A stretch of 64,000 nucleotides of DNA from Streptomyces sp. RPA4-2 (GCF_012273515.2 NZ_CP050975.2:8246001-8310000), one strand, 5' to 3'; shown: positions 45,559 to 54,643, counted from the stretch's first letter. Translations and numbers: made by a program. The notes: a model not told the origin generated them from the sequence alone.

Positions 45559-47220
45559 GTGATCAGACTTAGGCGCCTGCTGGCGTCGATGACCGCCGCC
45601 GGAGTCGCGTGCATGCTGAGCACGGCCCCCGGGGCCGCGGCGGCGCAGCACTATACGGCGGCGCCGGGCGCCGCGGCGGCGATGAGCGTTTCGGCCCTGT
45701 CGTTCAATGCCAAGTCGGTCGATGCCACCTCAGGGTCGGCCACCATCGAACTGAACTGGACGATGACCTCGTCCAATCCGAACGCTTCCGGCTACGGGGG
45801 CGACATCCATATACGCCGGATGAATCCGAAGACCGGCGCCTACATCGGCACCGAACTCGTCGCCGACTTCGACTCCCAAGGTTCACCGTCCGGCGACGTC
45901 ACCATCATGCCCGGCGCCACCCCCGCCTCGACCACGTATACATGGACCGTCGCCGTCCCGCAGTACGGAGCCACGACGAAGACGACCTGGGCGGTCTCGG
46001 AGATCGAGGGTAGGGACGGCTCCGGCGACTCGATCGACTGGACCGCGCCCCAACTGTCGGCGTTCGCACGCACCTTCACCGCCCGGACTACCGTGGACCA
46101 GGGGTTCCCGAGCCTTGACCAGATCGCCCTGGCGCAAGGTACGCAGGCCACCGTCTACGAAGCTCCCGGCCAAGGTGCCGCGCTGCGGTACCAGCTCGAC
46201 AGCCAGGAGAACAAGTCCGGCGTGTACGGCGGAACGGTTGTGGTCACCGGTTCGGGCGGCCGCACGGCCCGCGGATCGTTCGCCATCGGCTGGGACGGGA
46301 ACGGGAACTACCAGGGCTGCGGCAACATCGACTGGCTGCAACGGCAGGTGCTCGACTGCGCTGTGACCGTGTCGCTGCCGGCCGGCTTGCCGGAGGGCGA
46401 TTGGAAGGTCACCGAGGTGGACCTGACCAGCAACGCCGGGGTCACCCGTGCCTACACCGGGCTGTCAGAAGCCGCGGTGCACGTGACTTCGGACAGTGTG
46501 CTCTCGGCGACCGGCTTCGCGTTCACTCCGAGCCACATCGACAGCTGGCACTCGCCCGGCCCGACCGCCCAGTTCTCGCTGCGGCCTTCTGGCGCCGTGG
46601 GCGGGGTCAGCTCGGTCCAGCTGACGAACTGGGGGAACAACGCCAACCAGTGCCAGCAGCTGTCCACCACCCCGACCGTGCAGGCGGACGGCACGGTCAC
46701 GGTGCCGGTACGCGGACTGCGAGGCCAGTTCAGCTGTCAGCTCCACGGTTTGATCATCACCGACGGTCACGGCGACCAGGCCGTCTACGGTTCATCGCTG
46801 GGCGCCCCGGACATCGATGCGACACTGGCCAACATCCCTGACACCGTGTGGCCCACGGTGGACGCCGTCACAGTCACCCCGGGTACGGTCGCGGCCGACG
46901 ACACCCAGACCTGGATCAAGCTGACGATCGATGTGTCCGCCTCCACCGCCGGGGTGAACGGCCTCGACCTGTACCTGGTCGACGCCTCCGGGCACGCCGA
47001 CTCGATTCAGTCCGGTGGTGTGTCCACCACCTTCTCGGGTCCGTTGGACGAGTACTTCACGCTCCCGCAAGGCACCGCACCCGGCACGTACACCATCGGT
47101 TTCAGGCTCCAGGACCAGGGCTACAACACCGTGAGCTATGGCCTGCCGGGCAGCGGCAGCCAGCCGATGCCGGGCGGACCCGTCACCCTTACAGTCACCG
47201 ACCCGGCAACCGCCAGGTGA
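45559..47220 (+). CDS. Secreted beta-rich protein of unknown family
   Basis: The 553-aa protein has a Sec-type signal peptide (MIRLRRLLASMTAAGVACML, cleaved near GAAAA) and then a series of beta-sandwich-like segments: ATIELNWTMTSSNPNASG, VVVTGSGGRTARGSF and a late TIGFRLQDQGYNTVSYGLPG. There are four Cys in two close pairs (GCGN...DCAV and NQCQQ...FSCQL), likely disulfides. It has lower GC and more Asn/Thr/Ser than its neighbours. The GTG at 45559 has AGGAGAAAAGA upstream. The function is unknown; a surface or adhesion role is only inference from the fold-like pattern. Confidence 0.8.
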   Translation: MIRLRRLLASMTAAGVACMLSTAPGAAAAQHYTAAPGAAAAMSVSALSFNAKSVDATSGSATIELNWTMTSSNPNASGYGGDIHIRRMNPKTGAYIGTELVADFDSQGSPSGDVTIMPGATPASTTYTWTVAVPQYGATTKTTWAVSEIEGRDGSGDSIDWTAPQLSAFARTFTARTTVDQGFPSLDQIALAQGTQATVYEAPGQGAALRYQLDSQENKSGVYGGTVVVTGSGGRTARGSFAIGWDGNGNYQGCGNIDWLQRQVLDCAVTVSLPAGLPEGDWKVTEVDLTSNAGVTRAYTGLSEAAVHVTSDSVLSATGFAFTPSHIDSWHSPGPTAQFSLRPSGAVGGVSSVQLTNWGNNANQCQQLSTTPTVQADGTVTVPVRGLRGQFSCQLHGLIITDGHGDQAVYGSSLGAPDIDATLANIPDTVWPTVDAVTVTPGTVAADDTQTWIKLTIDVSASTAGVNGLDLYLVDASGHADSIQSGGVSTTFSGPLDEYFTLPQGTAPGTYTIGFRLQDQGYNTVSYGLPGSGSQPMPGGPVTLTVTDPATAR

Positions 47221-47575
47221 CCATGCGGGACAGACTCCAAGGCTTCACCTGCTCCGTCACGTCAGTGTGAGGGACACGAGGGGCGATCCATGAGCGAGCA
47301 CGCAACGAGCCCCGAAGTCCGTTGCTGGAACGCTTACGGTCTCCTCTCCTGCCGAGCTGCTTGACGAGATCATCGCTTCGGCGATCATCGGCAATCCGGC
47401 AGCATGCTGGTCCGGACGGCGGAGGCGGGCACGCGGGGGCTGATGACGCGCAGGAGACGCCGAAGCTCACAAACTGCGCAGACCATCAGTACATGACGGG
47501 CGATCGTGACCGTGCGATCGCCGGTCGGCTGGGGGCCGCGATCCGTGAGGGCGGGGGAGAGGCCTCAGGCTGAGG

Positions 47576-47612
47576 GGGCCGACTCAGGAGGAATCCCTTT
47601 CTGAGTCGGCCC
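47576..47612 (-). terminator. Hairpin terminator next to tRNA remnant
   Basis: A perfect 12-bp inverted repeat (GGGCCGACTCAG at 47576-47587, CTGAGTCGGCCC at 47601-47612) with a 13-base loop lies ten bases past the tRNA 3' end in the minus-strand reading. Such a hairpin is the usual terminator of a tRNA gene. Confidence 0.8.
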
Positions 47613-47621
47613 TTCCTGCTG

Positions 47622-47643
47622 TGCCCCGGCAGGATTCGAACCT
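47622..47643 (-). other. 3' fragment of a tRNA gene, likely att scar
   Basis: Read on the minus strand, AGGTTCGAATCCTGCC then GGGGCA forms a T-arm (TTCGAAT loop with CCTGC pairing) and the 3' acceptor strand of a tRNA, close in pattern to a Streptomyces tRNA-Arg ending. The 5' half, including the matching TGCCCCG acceptor strand, is not found upstream. tRNA 3' ends are the usual attB sites of tyrosine-recombinase elements. Confidence 0.6.
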
Positions 47644-47675
47644 GGAATGCAATCCGGACTGCAGTCTTCTGGCGG

Positions 47676-47789
47676 TCAGCCGGCAGCTGACCATCGCTTG
47701 ATCACGGCGGTGGCGCTGTAGGGGGCCGGCCAGATCCGGAGGTATACCTGCTCATTGACCTCGGGGGCGTCGTACCCTGCACCGACCAC
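47676..47789 (-). pseudogene. Short orphan coding remnant beside the tRNA fragment
   Basis: The frame from 47789 to the stop at 47676 encodes 37 residues with protein-like composition (VNEQVYLRIWPAPYSATAVI). The same frame continues upstream past one stop into FEAHSFR, which suggests the tail of a decayed gene. No family is recognised. Confidence 0.35.
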
Positions 47790-47935
47790 CTACCGGAAGC
47801 TGTGTGCTTCGAAGTCCCCAGGGGCTTCGTGCGGGTCTGTGCATCAATTCACGGCACAGGTCATTGGTCCACAGCACGGTGTAGGAGTTGGCCACGGCCC
47901 CGAACATAGCGGTGGGCACCGACAGTGCGTCCCGG

Positions 47936-48666
47936 CTACCGGTTCAGCAGGTGGTGCATGACGGTTTCGGGGATGGCGGGGCTGGTGGCGGCGCCGGTTG
48001 CGGTCGCGGTGTCGTGCGGGAGGGTGGCCAGGACACGGGTGGGCAGGCGCGGGTCGGTGGCTGCCTCGTCCCGTATGCCGTGCCGCCGCAGCGCCGCGTA
48101 CGCGAAGAACCTTCCAGAGCATCACGTGCGCGGAGGCGGCGCAGCGGCGCATGGCCTCCTCGTCGTTCTCCAGGGCCCGGACCCACGGGAGAGGATTGCA
48201 GCGGGCGCTGGGGTCGAACTCGACGGCTGTTCGGGAGCGTTCCGCTTCGGTGAGGTCCGGGCGGACGGAGACCAGCCAGCGAACGCCGGGCTCCGGGTCC
48301 CGGCCGAGCAGGGCCACCACGTCGGTGTCCAGGTTCGGGTTCTGCGCGGTGGCCCTGCGCAGAACGGTCTCGGTGCCGTGGACCGGATCCTCGGCCAGCT
48401 CATGGGCGAGCACGCACGTACGGGCAGCGCGTTCTATCCATGGACATCGCCACGAATTCCGGTCGGCCCGTCTTCGGGCCGAGGAGCCGCGCCAGATCCC
48501 ACTGCTCCGCCAGCCGCACTGTGGTCCAATCGTGGGCCGCGCATGGGAGACCCGGCCGTGACGGGATGACCAGCGCCCTCGGTGCCGACCCAGTACGAAC
48601 GGTCTCGGATCGAACCCCTGAAGCGGGTCGCTCAAGTCTGCGGAGTCCAGTTGTCGTTGATGTCAC
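47936..48666 (-). pseudogene. Decayed leucine-rich-variant repeat gene
   Basis: Pieces of one protein lie in three frames. A central part reads NPNLDTDVVALLGRDPEPG and LVSVRPDLTEAERS and then MRRCAASAH, the pattern of actinobacterial leucine-rich-repeat-variant (LRV/HEAT-like) proteins. The tail (AATDPRLPTRVLATLP ... VMHHLLNR, ending at 47936) is in another frame and directly follows, although in full proteins many repeats lie between. A long internal deletion plus frameshifts is therefore inferred. The first part (DWTTVRLAEQWDLARLLG) is in a third frame. Confidence 0.6.
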
Positions 48667-48675
48667 GGGTGGCTG

Positions 48676-48882
48676 TCAGCCGTCCATCAGATCCGGGTGG
48701 GGACAGAGTTCCAACGGCGAGGCCGGACGGTCGGCCCACTTCCACCAGACGTGTTGGTTGGAGCAGCCCCAGACCACACGACAGGTTCGGCGGTTGTCCT
48801 CGTCGCGGTGACAGAGCGCCATCGCGCCTGCCTTCAACGGGCCACCGCACTGGGGACAGATCGGTACGGACTCGGTCGGCAT
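48676..48882 (-). CDS. Small zinc-ribbon protein
   Basis: The 68-aa protein has a zinc-ribbon pair (CPQCGGPL near the start) and further Cys at ALCHRDEDNRRTC and WGCSNQHVWWKW and a final LCPHPDLMDG, so two zinc sites are possible. The composition and spacing look like a real conserved small Streptomyces protein. The ATG is at 48882. It lies 9 bp upstream of the decayed repeat gene and may have been co-transcribed with it. No function is known. Confidence 0.65.
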   Translation of the reverse strand: MPTESVPICPQCGGPLKAGAMALCHRDEDNRRTCRVVWGCSNQHVWWKWADRPASPLELCPHPDLMDG

Positions 48883-49102
48883 CCCCTCAACGTACCCCGG
48901 GACAGCATCAGTTCGGTGTGGGCCGATGATGACACCGTCGGGGACGTGACCCGCCGGTTCAATGAGATGGCCCAGGCCTGTCAGAATCCCCGGCGGGCGG
49001 GACGCCGTCCCCGCCTGAACAGCGGTTCGTACACGCGGTCGGCGGCGACCTCCGCGTCACCGCCGTCCCTCCGGGAACCTGTGCTGTCCGAGTACCAGTC
49101 AC

Positions 49103-49570
49103 TCACTCGGCCGCGCGCTTGATGGCGATCGGCTCCGCGGAAGGGAAGTGGAGCGTGTCGCCGGCGTCTTCGTCGTCGGTGTACGCGCGGCGGTCGGCAG
49201 GTATGACGCCCAGCATGAGGTGGGGGCGAGGCAGCCACCCCACATCCTGGGGCTGCTCGCACCGACGGATGTCGACGACTTGAGCGATCGTTTCAGGAAT
49301 GCCGACCATGCACATGGCGTTCTCGGTCAGGTGCCACGGTTCAGGGTCCGTTCGGTAGGGGGAGTCGGCCCAGTCCTGTGAGTCCGGATTGCGGGCGAAC
49401 GCGCGACCTCCGTCCCACCGGAACCGGGATTCGGGATCGATGTCGCCCCATGGCCACTCGACGTACGCGTAGTGCTGATCGACGCCCGTCACACGAGTTG
49501 GTGTCATCGCCAGGCTGATCTCTACAAGGTCACCGACTTGCAGCGACTCCCACTCGAGGCCCTCATTCAC
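49103..49570 (-). CDS. Unrecognised protein
   Basis: The 155-aa soluble acidic protein has a beta-rich start (WESLQVGDLVEISLAMTPTR) and many Trp/Tyr (YVEWPWGDIDPESRFRWDGG). The GTG at 49570 is chosen because a G-rich stretch (GGGGG) precedes it; an ATG at 49603 adds 11 residues. No motif, signal or membrane segment is seen. A function cannot be proposed; it may be an immunity- or phage-type small protein given the mosaic region, but this is a guess. Confidence 0.55.
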   Translation of the reverse strand: MNEGLEWESLQVGDLVEISLAMTPTRVTGVDQHYAYVEWPWGDIDPESRFRWDGGRAFARNPDSQDWADSPYRTDPEPWHLTENAMCMVGIPETIAQVVDIRRCEQPQDVGWLPRPHLMLGVIPADRRAYTDDEDAGDTLHFPSAEPIAIKRAAE

Positions 49571-49717
49571 GCCTACCCCCGCCTCGCCCGTAGTGCGCTG
49601 CATTTTACTGTGCGGCCGACTCGGAGCCGTCCGCGGCGTGGCGTCACTCGTAGATCCGGAACGGGCGTGAATCGTCCGTGCCCGACTGCCCCTTCACGCC
49701 GGCCGGGCACGGACCCT

Positions 49718-50068
49718 TCAGCGCAGCGTGTCCGCCCAGTTCGCGGGCACGCGTCCCGCGGGGCCCGGCGTGGGCTGGTCCAGGGGGTGGCATTCGGGGG
49801 CGACGAGATCGGGGCCCGTCTCGTACATCTCGTTCGTCTCGAAGTTCCAGAACCACGTCTCGCCGGGCTCGTAGCTGCGGATGATGGGATGTCCGGTGCT
49901 CTGCGCGTGGGCGGTGGCGTGCTTGGAGGGTGAGTCGTCGCAGCAGCCGATGTGACCGCACTGGGCGCACCGCCGCAGATGGAACCACCAGCCGTCGACG
50001 GCGTCGCAGTCACCGCACCCCGCACCGCTCGGCGGGACGGACGGGTCGATTCCGGCGGGCAGGGTCAT
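49718..50068 (-). CDS. UBP-type zinc-finger protein
   Basis: The 116-aa protein consists mainly of a UBP (ubiquitin-specific-protease-type) zinc finger: CGDCDAVDGWWFHLRRCAQC then GHIGCCDDSPSKHATAHAQS then TGHPIIRSYEPGETWFW, with all metal-binding Cys and His in order. In eukaryotes this fold binds free ubiquitin tails; in actinobacteria it is a small stand-alone protein of unknown role. The ATG at 50068 overlaps the stop of the histidine kinase as ATGA, so it is the last gene of that operon and probably its partner. Confidence 0.9.
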   Translation of the reverse strand: MTLPAGIDPSVPPSGAGCGDCDAVDGWWFHLRRCAQCGHIGCCDDSPSKHATAHAQSTGHPIIRSYEPGETWFWNFETNEMYETGPDLVAPECHPLDQPTPGPAGRVPANWADTLR

Positions 50069-51513
50069 GACGCCTCCTCGGGCGTTTCGGTGTCGGCCGC
50101 GGTCAGCGGCAGACGGACCTGGAAACGTGTGTCACCGGGGACGGACTGCACCGACAGGCTCCCGTGATGCTTGTTGGCGACGATCCGCCAGGAGATGTCC
50201 AGTCCGAGCCCCGTGCCCTCACCCACCGGTTTGGTGGTGAAGAACGGGTCGAAGATGCGGTCGCGGATCTCGGCCGGCACGCCGGGCCCGGTGTCCCGGA
50301 ACTCGACGAGCAACTGGTCGTGATCGTGGGCGGTGCGCACCGTCAGCGTGCCCTCGCCCTCCATCGCCGAGGCGGCGTTGTCGATGAGGTTCGTCCACAC
50401 CTGGTTCAACTCGCCCGGATAGGCGGGGATCCTCGGCGCCGTGCGGTCGTACTCCTTGGTCACCTTGATGCCGGAACCCAGCTTTCCGGCGAGCATCAGC
50501 AGGGTGCTGTCCAGGAGTTCGTGCACATCGACGACCTGGTACGGCGCGCGGTCGATCTGCGAGTACTGCTTGGCCGCGTCCACCAGGTGCGAGATACGGG
50601 TCGTGGACTCCTCGATCTCGGTCATGAGGAGCTCGGTCTCCACGGTGTAGTTCAGCCACCGTACGGCGCCTTCGAGGGTCTCCTCGTCCACGGCCGCCGC
50701 GACCTGGTCCAGCCAGTCCGTGTCGAGCCCCGCCTGCACGAACGTCGGCGCGAGCTGCCAGCCCCCGGCGATGTCGTGGTCCTCCAGCCAGTCACCGAGC
50801 GAGTCCTCCCGGTCGGAGGCCTCGAGCGGGCTCAACGGCGTTGCCTTGGCCACCCGTTCGGCGGTGCGCTCCTGGATCTCGATGAGCGTCTCCAGGGTGT
50901 CGCGGGCGTACGGGCCCGCGGCGATGGCGCCGAGCTTGTGCCGCATGTGGGCCACTCGGTCCCGCAGGGTGGAAGTGGCCCGTACCGCCGCCGCGGCCGG
51001 GTTGTTGAGCTCGTGCGTCAGCCCGGCCGACAGTGAGCCGAGTGCGAGCAGCCGCTCGCGCTGGCCGATGGTCCGCTGGGTGTTCTGGCTGCCGAAGAAG
51101 AGCCCTTCGAGCAGATGGACGGCCATCGGGAACCAGTCCCGCAGGACCGCGGCGAAGGTCGCGGCGGGCAGGACGAAGAAGCGGGAGGGCTCGGTGACCC
51201 TCATCGACCCCTTGTAGAACGTCTGGTCCGGTCCGTTCAGATAGGCCTGCATGGCCCCCGCGTACACCCCGCGCTGGGAGCTGCGGCTGATCTCCACGTC
51301 GTCGGCGCCGACCCGGCGCGACATCACGACGGTCCCTTCCAACAGCACGTAGAAACAGGTGGCCTCGTCACCCTCGGTGTAGACCGGACCGGCGTCGAAC
51401 TGCTCCACCCGGCCTTCGCGGCACAGTCGCTCCAACTGGTCCTGGTCCAGCTTCTCGAACAGGAACAGCGTGCCGAGCTCGCTCTTGTCGCACGGCAACG
51501 GCCGCGGGCTCAC
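50065..51513 (-). CDS. Cytosolic sensor histidine kinase with cNMP domain
   Basis: The 482-aa protein has an N-terminal cyclic-nucleotide-binding-like domain (about 10-130; GPVYTEGDEATCFYVLLEG) and then a histidine kinase: H-box GSLSAGLTHELNNPAAAAV with His167, N-box NLIDNAASAM, G1 DTGPGVP, F/G2 FFTTKPVGEGTGLGLDIS. No membrane segment is present, so the signal is internal. The GTG at 51513 overlaps the stop of the upstream oxidoreductase as GTGA, and its own stop overlaps the UBP gene, so all three are translated together. Its likely partner is the receiver domain of the upstream gene. Confidence 0.94.
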   Translation of the reverse strand: MSPRPLPCDKSELGTLFLFEKLDQDQLERLCREGRVEQFDAGPVYTEGDEATCFYVLLEGTVVMSRRVGADDVEISRSSQRGVYAGAMQAYLNGPDQTFYKGSMRVTEPSRFFVLPAATFAAVLRDWFPMAVHLLEGLFFGSQNTQRTIGQRERLLALGSLSAGLTHELNNPAAAAVRATSTLRDRVAHMRHKLGAIAAGPYARDTLETLIEIQERTAERVAKATPLSPLEASDREDSLGDWLEDHDIAGGWQLAPTFVQAGLDTDWLDQVAAAVDEETLEGAVRWLNYTVETELLMTEIEESTTRISHLVDAAKQYSQIDRAPYQVVDVHELLDSTLLMLAGKLGSGIKVTKEYDRTAPRIPAYPGELNQVWTNLIDNAASAMEGEGTLTVRTAHDHDQLLVEFRDTGPGVPAEIRDRIFDPFFTTKPVGEGTGLGLDISWRIVANKHHGSLSVQSVPGDTRFQVRLPLTAADTETPEEAS

Positions 51514-53186
51514 GACTGCTCCAGATAACGGTGGACGAGCATGACGGCCATGGCTCCCTCTCCGACCGCCGAAGCGACCCGCTTCGCGGACTCGGCACGC
51601 GCGTCCCCGGCCACGAACACGCCGGGCACATTGGTCTCCAGGTGGTACGGCGGCCGGTCCAGCTCCCAGCCCTTGGGCGGCTGCCCGTCGACGGTCATGT
51701 CGGGCCCCGTCATGATGAATCCGCGTGTGTCCCTCAGCACCGTACCCTCCAGCCAGCCGGTGAGGGGGGCCGCGCCGATGAACACGAACATCCACTGGGC
51801 GTCGACGAGTTCGGTGTGCCCGCTCGTCACGTCCCGCAGGGTGAGCTGCTCCAGATGGTCCGTGCCGTGCGCGGCCTCGACGACCGTGCCGGTACGCACC
51901 GAGATGTTGGGGGCCTCCTCGATCTGCTGGACCAGGTAGTGCGACATCGACGCGGTCAGCGATGGGCCCCGGACGAGCAGGGTGACCGACTTGGCGCCAC
52001 GCGACAGGTACATGGCGGCCTGTCCGGCCGAGTTCGCCCCGCCCACGATGTACACGTCGTGGCCCTGGCAGGAAGCCGCCTCGGTCAGCGCCGAGCCGTA
52101 GAAGATACCGCAGCCCGTCAGTTCGGCCAGGCCGGGCGCCTCCAGCTGCCGGTACGAGACGCCGGTCGCCAGGATCACCGCGTGCGCGGCGATCGCGGAG
52201 CCGTCGGAGAACCGGATGACACGCGAGGCACCGGTGACCTCGAGGCCCGTCACCTCCCGGGCGGTGAGGATCTCGGCGCCGAACTTCGCCGCCTGCCGGC
52301 GGGCCCGCCCGGTGAGCTGGGAGCCGGACACCCCGTCGGGGAAGCCGAGATAGTTCTCGATGCGCGAGCTCTGCCCGGCCTGGCCGCCGGTCGCCGACCG
52401 TTCCACGAGGACGGTCCGCAGGCCCTCGGACGCGCCGTACACGGCGGCCCCCAGACCCGCCGGACCACCGCCGATGACTACCAGGTCGTAGAACTCCTCC
52501 GTCGGGGTCGTGGCCAGCCCGACCTGCGCCGCGAGGTCCGGGTCCTCCGGCTCGACGAGAGGCGTGCCGTCCGGCGTGATCACCAGCGGAAGCCGCTCCC
52601 CGTCCTGACCGGCCGCGGACAGCAGCCGCTGCCCCTCCGGCGTGTCCGACGAGTACCAGCGGTACGGCACCTGGTTGCGGGCCAGGAACTCCCGTACGTC
52701 CGAGGAGCGCGCCGACCAGCGGTGCCCGACCACCTTGCAGGTCGGCACGGGCCGGAAGTCGCTGGCCCGCCAGGCGTCCAGCAGATCGTCCAGCACCGGA
52801 TAGAGCTTCTCCTCCGGCGGGTCCCACGGCTTGAGGAGATAGTGGTCAAGATCGATCACGTTGATCGCGTCGATCGCCGCGTTCGTGTCCGCGTAGGCGG
52901 TCAGTAGCACCCGGCGCGCACCGGGATACACGTCGAGCGCCTGCTCCAGGAACTCGATGCCGTTCATCTGCGGCATCCGGTAGTCGGCCAGGATCACCGC
53001 CACCTGGTCGCCGCGCAGCTTCAGCTCCCGCAGCGCCTCCAGGGCGGTGTCCCCGGACTCCGCCCGCACGATCCGGTGCGACTCGCCGTAGCGGCGCCTG
53101 AGGTCGCGCGCCACGGCACGCGACACCCCGGGATCGTCATCCACGGTCAGAATGACGGTCCGCGCTGTACCGGCGGCCTGTGCCAT
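51510..53186 (-). CDS. Response regulator-thioredoxin reductase-like fusion
   Basis: The 558-aa protein has an N-terminal receiver domain (1-125; Asp68 in VAVILADYRMPQMNG, Lys119 in YLLKPW), a short glutaredoxin-like fold without Cys (about 150-225; GHRWSARSSDVREFLARNQV), then an FAD/NAD(P)H domain like thioredoxin reductase (232-558; VVIGGGPAGLGAAVYG, VIVGG-type GGANSAGQAAMYLS). The usual active-site CxxC is missing: only Cys359 and Cys373 lie in the region (TGCGIFYGSALTEAASCQG). It is thus not a standard reductase. The ATG is at 53186. It heads the operon with the kinase and the UBP protein. Confidence 0.93.
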   Translation of the reverse strand: MAQAAGTARTVILTVDDDPGVSRAVARDLRRRYGESHRIVRAESGDTALEALRELKLRGDQVAVILADYRMPQMNGIEFLEQALDVYPGARRVLLTAYADTNAAIDAINVIDLDHYLLKPWDPPEEKLYPVLDDLLDAWRASDFRPVPTCKVVGHRWSARSSDVREFLARNQVPYRWYSSDTPEGQRLLSAAGQDGERLPLVITPDGTPLVEPEDPDLAAQVGLATTPTEEFYDLVVIGGGPAGLGAAVYGASEGLRTVLVERSATGGQAGQSSRIENYLGFPDGVSGSQLTGRARRQAAKFGAEILTAREVTGLEVTGASRVIRFSDGSAIAAHAVILATGVSYRQLEAPGLAELTGCGIFYGSALTEAASCQGHDVYIVGGANSAGQAAMYLSRGAKSVTLLVRGPSLTASMSHYLVQQIEEAPNISVRTGTVVEAAHGTDHLEQLTLRDVTSGHTELVDAQWMFVFIGAAPLTGWLEGTVLRDTRGFIMTGPDMTVDGQPPKGWELDRPPYHLETNVPGVFVAGDARAESAKRVASAVGEGAMAVMLVHRYLEQS

Positions 53187-53304
53187 ACGTCTCCCACCCC
53201 GAGCAGGTCGATGCCGTCCCGGCCGCGCGCACGCCGTACGACGCGCAACGACCGGTCCTCGCTCAATCGTATGTATGAACGGTCGCGTTCGCTCTGCAAC
53301 CGCC

Positions 53305-54594
53305 TCACGCGGGCTCGGCGGGGCCCTCCGGCTGGGGCAGCAGGGACTCCCGGACCTTGGGGAGGATGGTGGTGACGTAGTCCTCGACGGCCGTGTCCAG
53401 TCCGATGTCGTGCTGGGCGTGCTCGGACAGGTACCAACGGTGTTCGAGCAGCTCGTGATAGATCTCCGCGGGGTCCATGGAGCCGCGCAGTTCCGGCGGT
53501 ACGGCGCGGACGGTGGGCCGGAAGACGTCGCGCACCCAGCGGTGGGCGAGTACCTCGGGGCGCGCGGCCCGCGGGTACTCACCGCCCGGACGCGGCGACG
53601 GGCTCGCGGAAACGTCGCCCGGGGCGTAGTCGTCCTGGGTGGCCATCCAGCTCTCCAGGTCGTTCAGCAGCCGGCGTGCCTGGTTCTCCTCCGCGTCGAG
53701 ACCGGTCAGCCGCAGCAACTGGCGCTGGTGGTGGCCCGCGTCGACGACCTTGGGGACGAAGGTGACCGTGTCCCCGTTCGATGAGTGCGCGATCTGCATC
53801 TCGGCGACGTCGAAGCCGAGGTCGTTGAGGCGCCGGATGCGGCGGTCGATGTAGTGGTGCTTGCCCGCCGGGTACACGGAGGTCCGGGTCAGCTCCTCCC
53901 ACAGGCTCCGGTAACGCGCGCAGATCTCCCTGCCGAAATCGATCGGGTCGACGGAGGGGTGCAGCGCCCCGGCCGCCTCCAGGTCCAGCAGCTCGCCGCT
54001 GATGTTGACGCGGGCGAGATCGAGGTCGTACTCCCGCTGCCCGTCGCTCAGCCGGGGGTGCAGCTCGCCGGTCTCGGCGTCCACCAGATACGCCGCGTAC
54101 GCTCCGGCGTCGCGGCGGAAGAGCGTGTTGGACAGCGAGCAGTCGCCCCAGGCGAACCCGGCCAGATGCAGCCGCACCAGAAGCACCGCCAGCGCGTCCA
54201 TCAGCCGGTGCATGGTCGCGGGCCGCATGGTCGTCTCGAACATCGACCGGTAGGGCATCGAGCCGCCCAGGTGCCGGGTGATGAGGACGGACTCCAGCGG
54301 CCCGCCGTCGACGTCGGTGCGCCCGGTGACCACGGCGAGCGGGTCCACCGCCGGGATGGCGAGCCGGTCCAGGCCGCGCAGCATCTCGTACTCGCGCAGG
54401 GCGGGCCGCTCCGCGAGCTCCTTGACCGCCACCACCTCGTTTCCGGCGCGCGCGTAGCGCACCACGTGCCGTGAGATGCCACGCGGCAGCGGGACCAGGT
54501 GGTGCTCGGGCCATTCCTCCAGAGGCAGGTGCCAGGGCAGTTCGAGCAGGAGCGCGGGGTGCTCCGGGTTGGTGGCGCTGATCTGCAAAGCCAT
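53305..54594 (-). CDS. DUF4032 family protein, kinase-like fold
   Basis: The 429-aa protein has the DUF4032/lipopolysaccharide-kinase-like pattern: VVAVKELAERPALREYEMLR for the nucleotide-binding Lys region, FAWGDCSLSNTLFRRDAGAY for the catalytic loop and VDAETGELH for the metal part. DUF4032 proteins occur widely in actinobacteria, and a cytosolic phosphotransferase role is inferred only from the fold. No signal peptide is present. The ATG is at 54594. The gene lies 118 bp from the redox operon start on the same strand, so joint expression is possible but unproven. Confidence 0.88.
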   Translation of the reverse strand: MALQISATNPEHPALLLELPWHLPLEEWPEHHLVPLPRGISRHVVRYARAGNEVVAVKELAERPALREYEMLRGLDRLAIPAVDPLAVVTGRTDVDGGPLESVLITRHLGGSMPYRSMFETTMRPATMHRLMDALAVLLVRLHLAGFAWGDCSLSNTLFRRDAGAYAAYLVDAETGELHPRLSDGQREYDLDLARVNISGELLDLEAAGALHPSVDPIDFGREICARYRSLWEELTRTSVYPAGKHHYIDRRIRRLNDLGFDVAEMQIAHSSNGDTVTFVPKVVDAGHHQRQLLRLTGLDAEENQARRLLNDLESWMATQDDYAPGDVSASPSPRPGGEYPRAARPEVLAHRWVRDVFRPTVRAVPPELRGSMDPAEIYHELLEHRWYLSEHAQHDIGLDTAVEDYVTTILPKVRESLLPQPEGPAEPA

Positions 54595-54643
54595 CGGCGG
54601 GCTGCCCTCACCTCGGAGTCGAACGTGTACCTGCTTCCAGCAT

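Larger units (their letters stand above)
47221..47675. other. Gene debris, terminator and tRNA remnant
   Basis: About 455 bp without an intact gene. From 47290 a short frame starting MSEHATSPEVRC and a shifted continuation (SPAELLDEIIASAIIGNP) look like a broken small gene. Next come a strong hairpin (47576-47612) and a tRNA 3' fragment. Confidence 0.4.
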
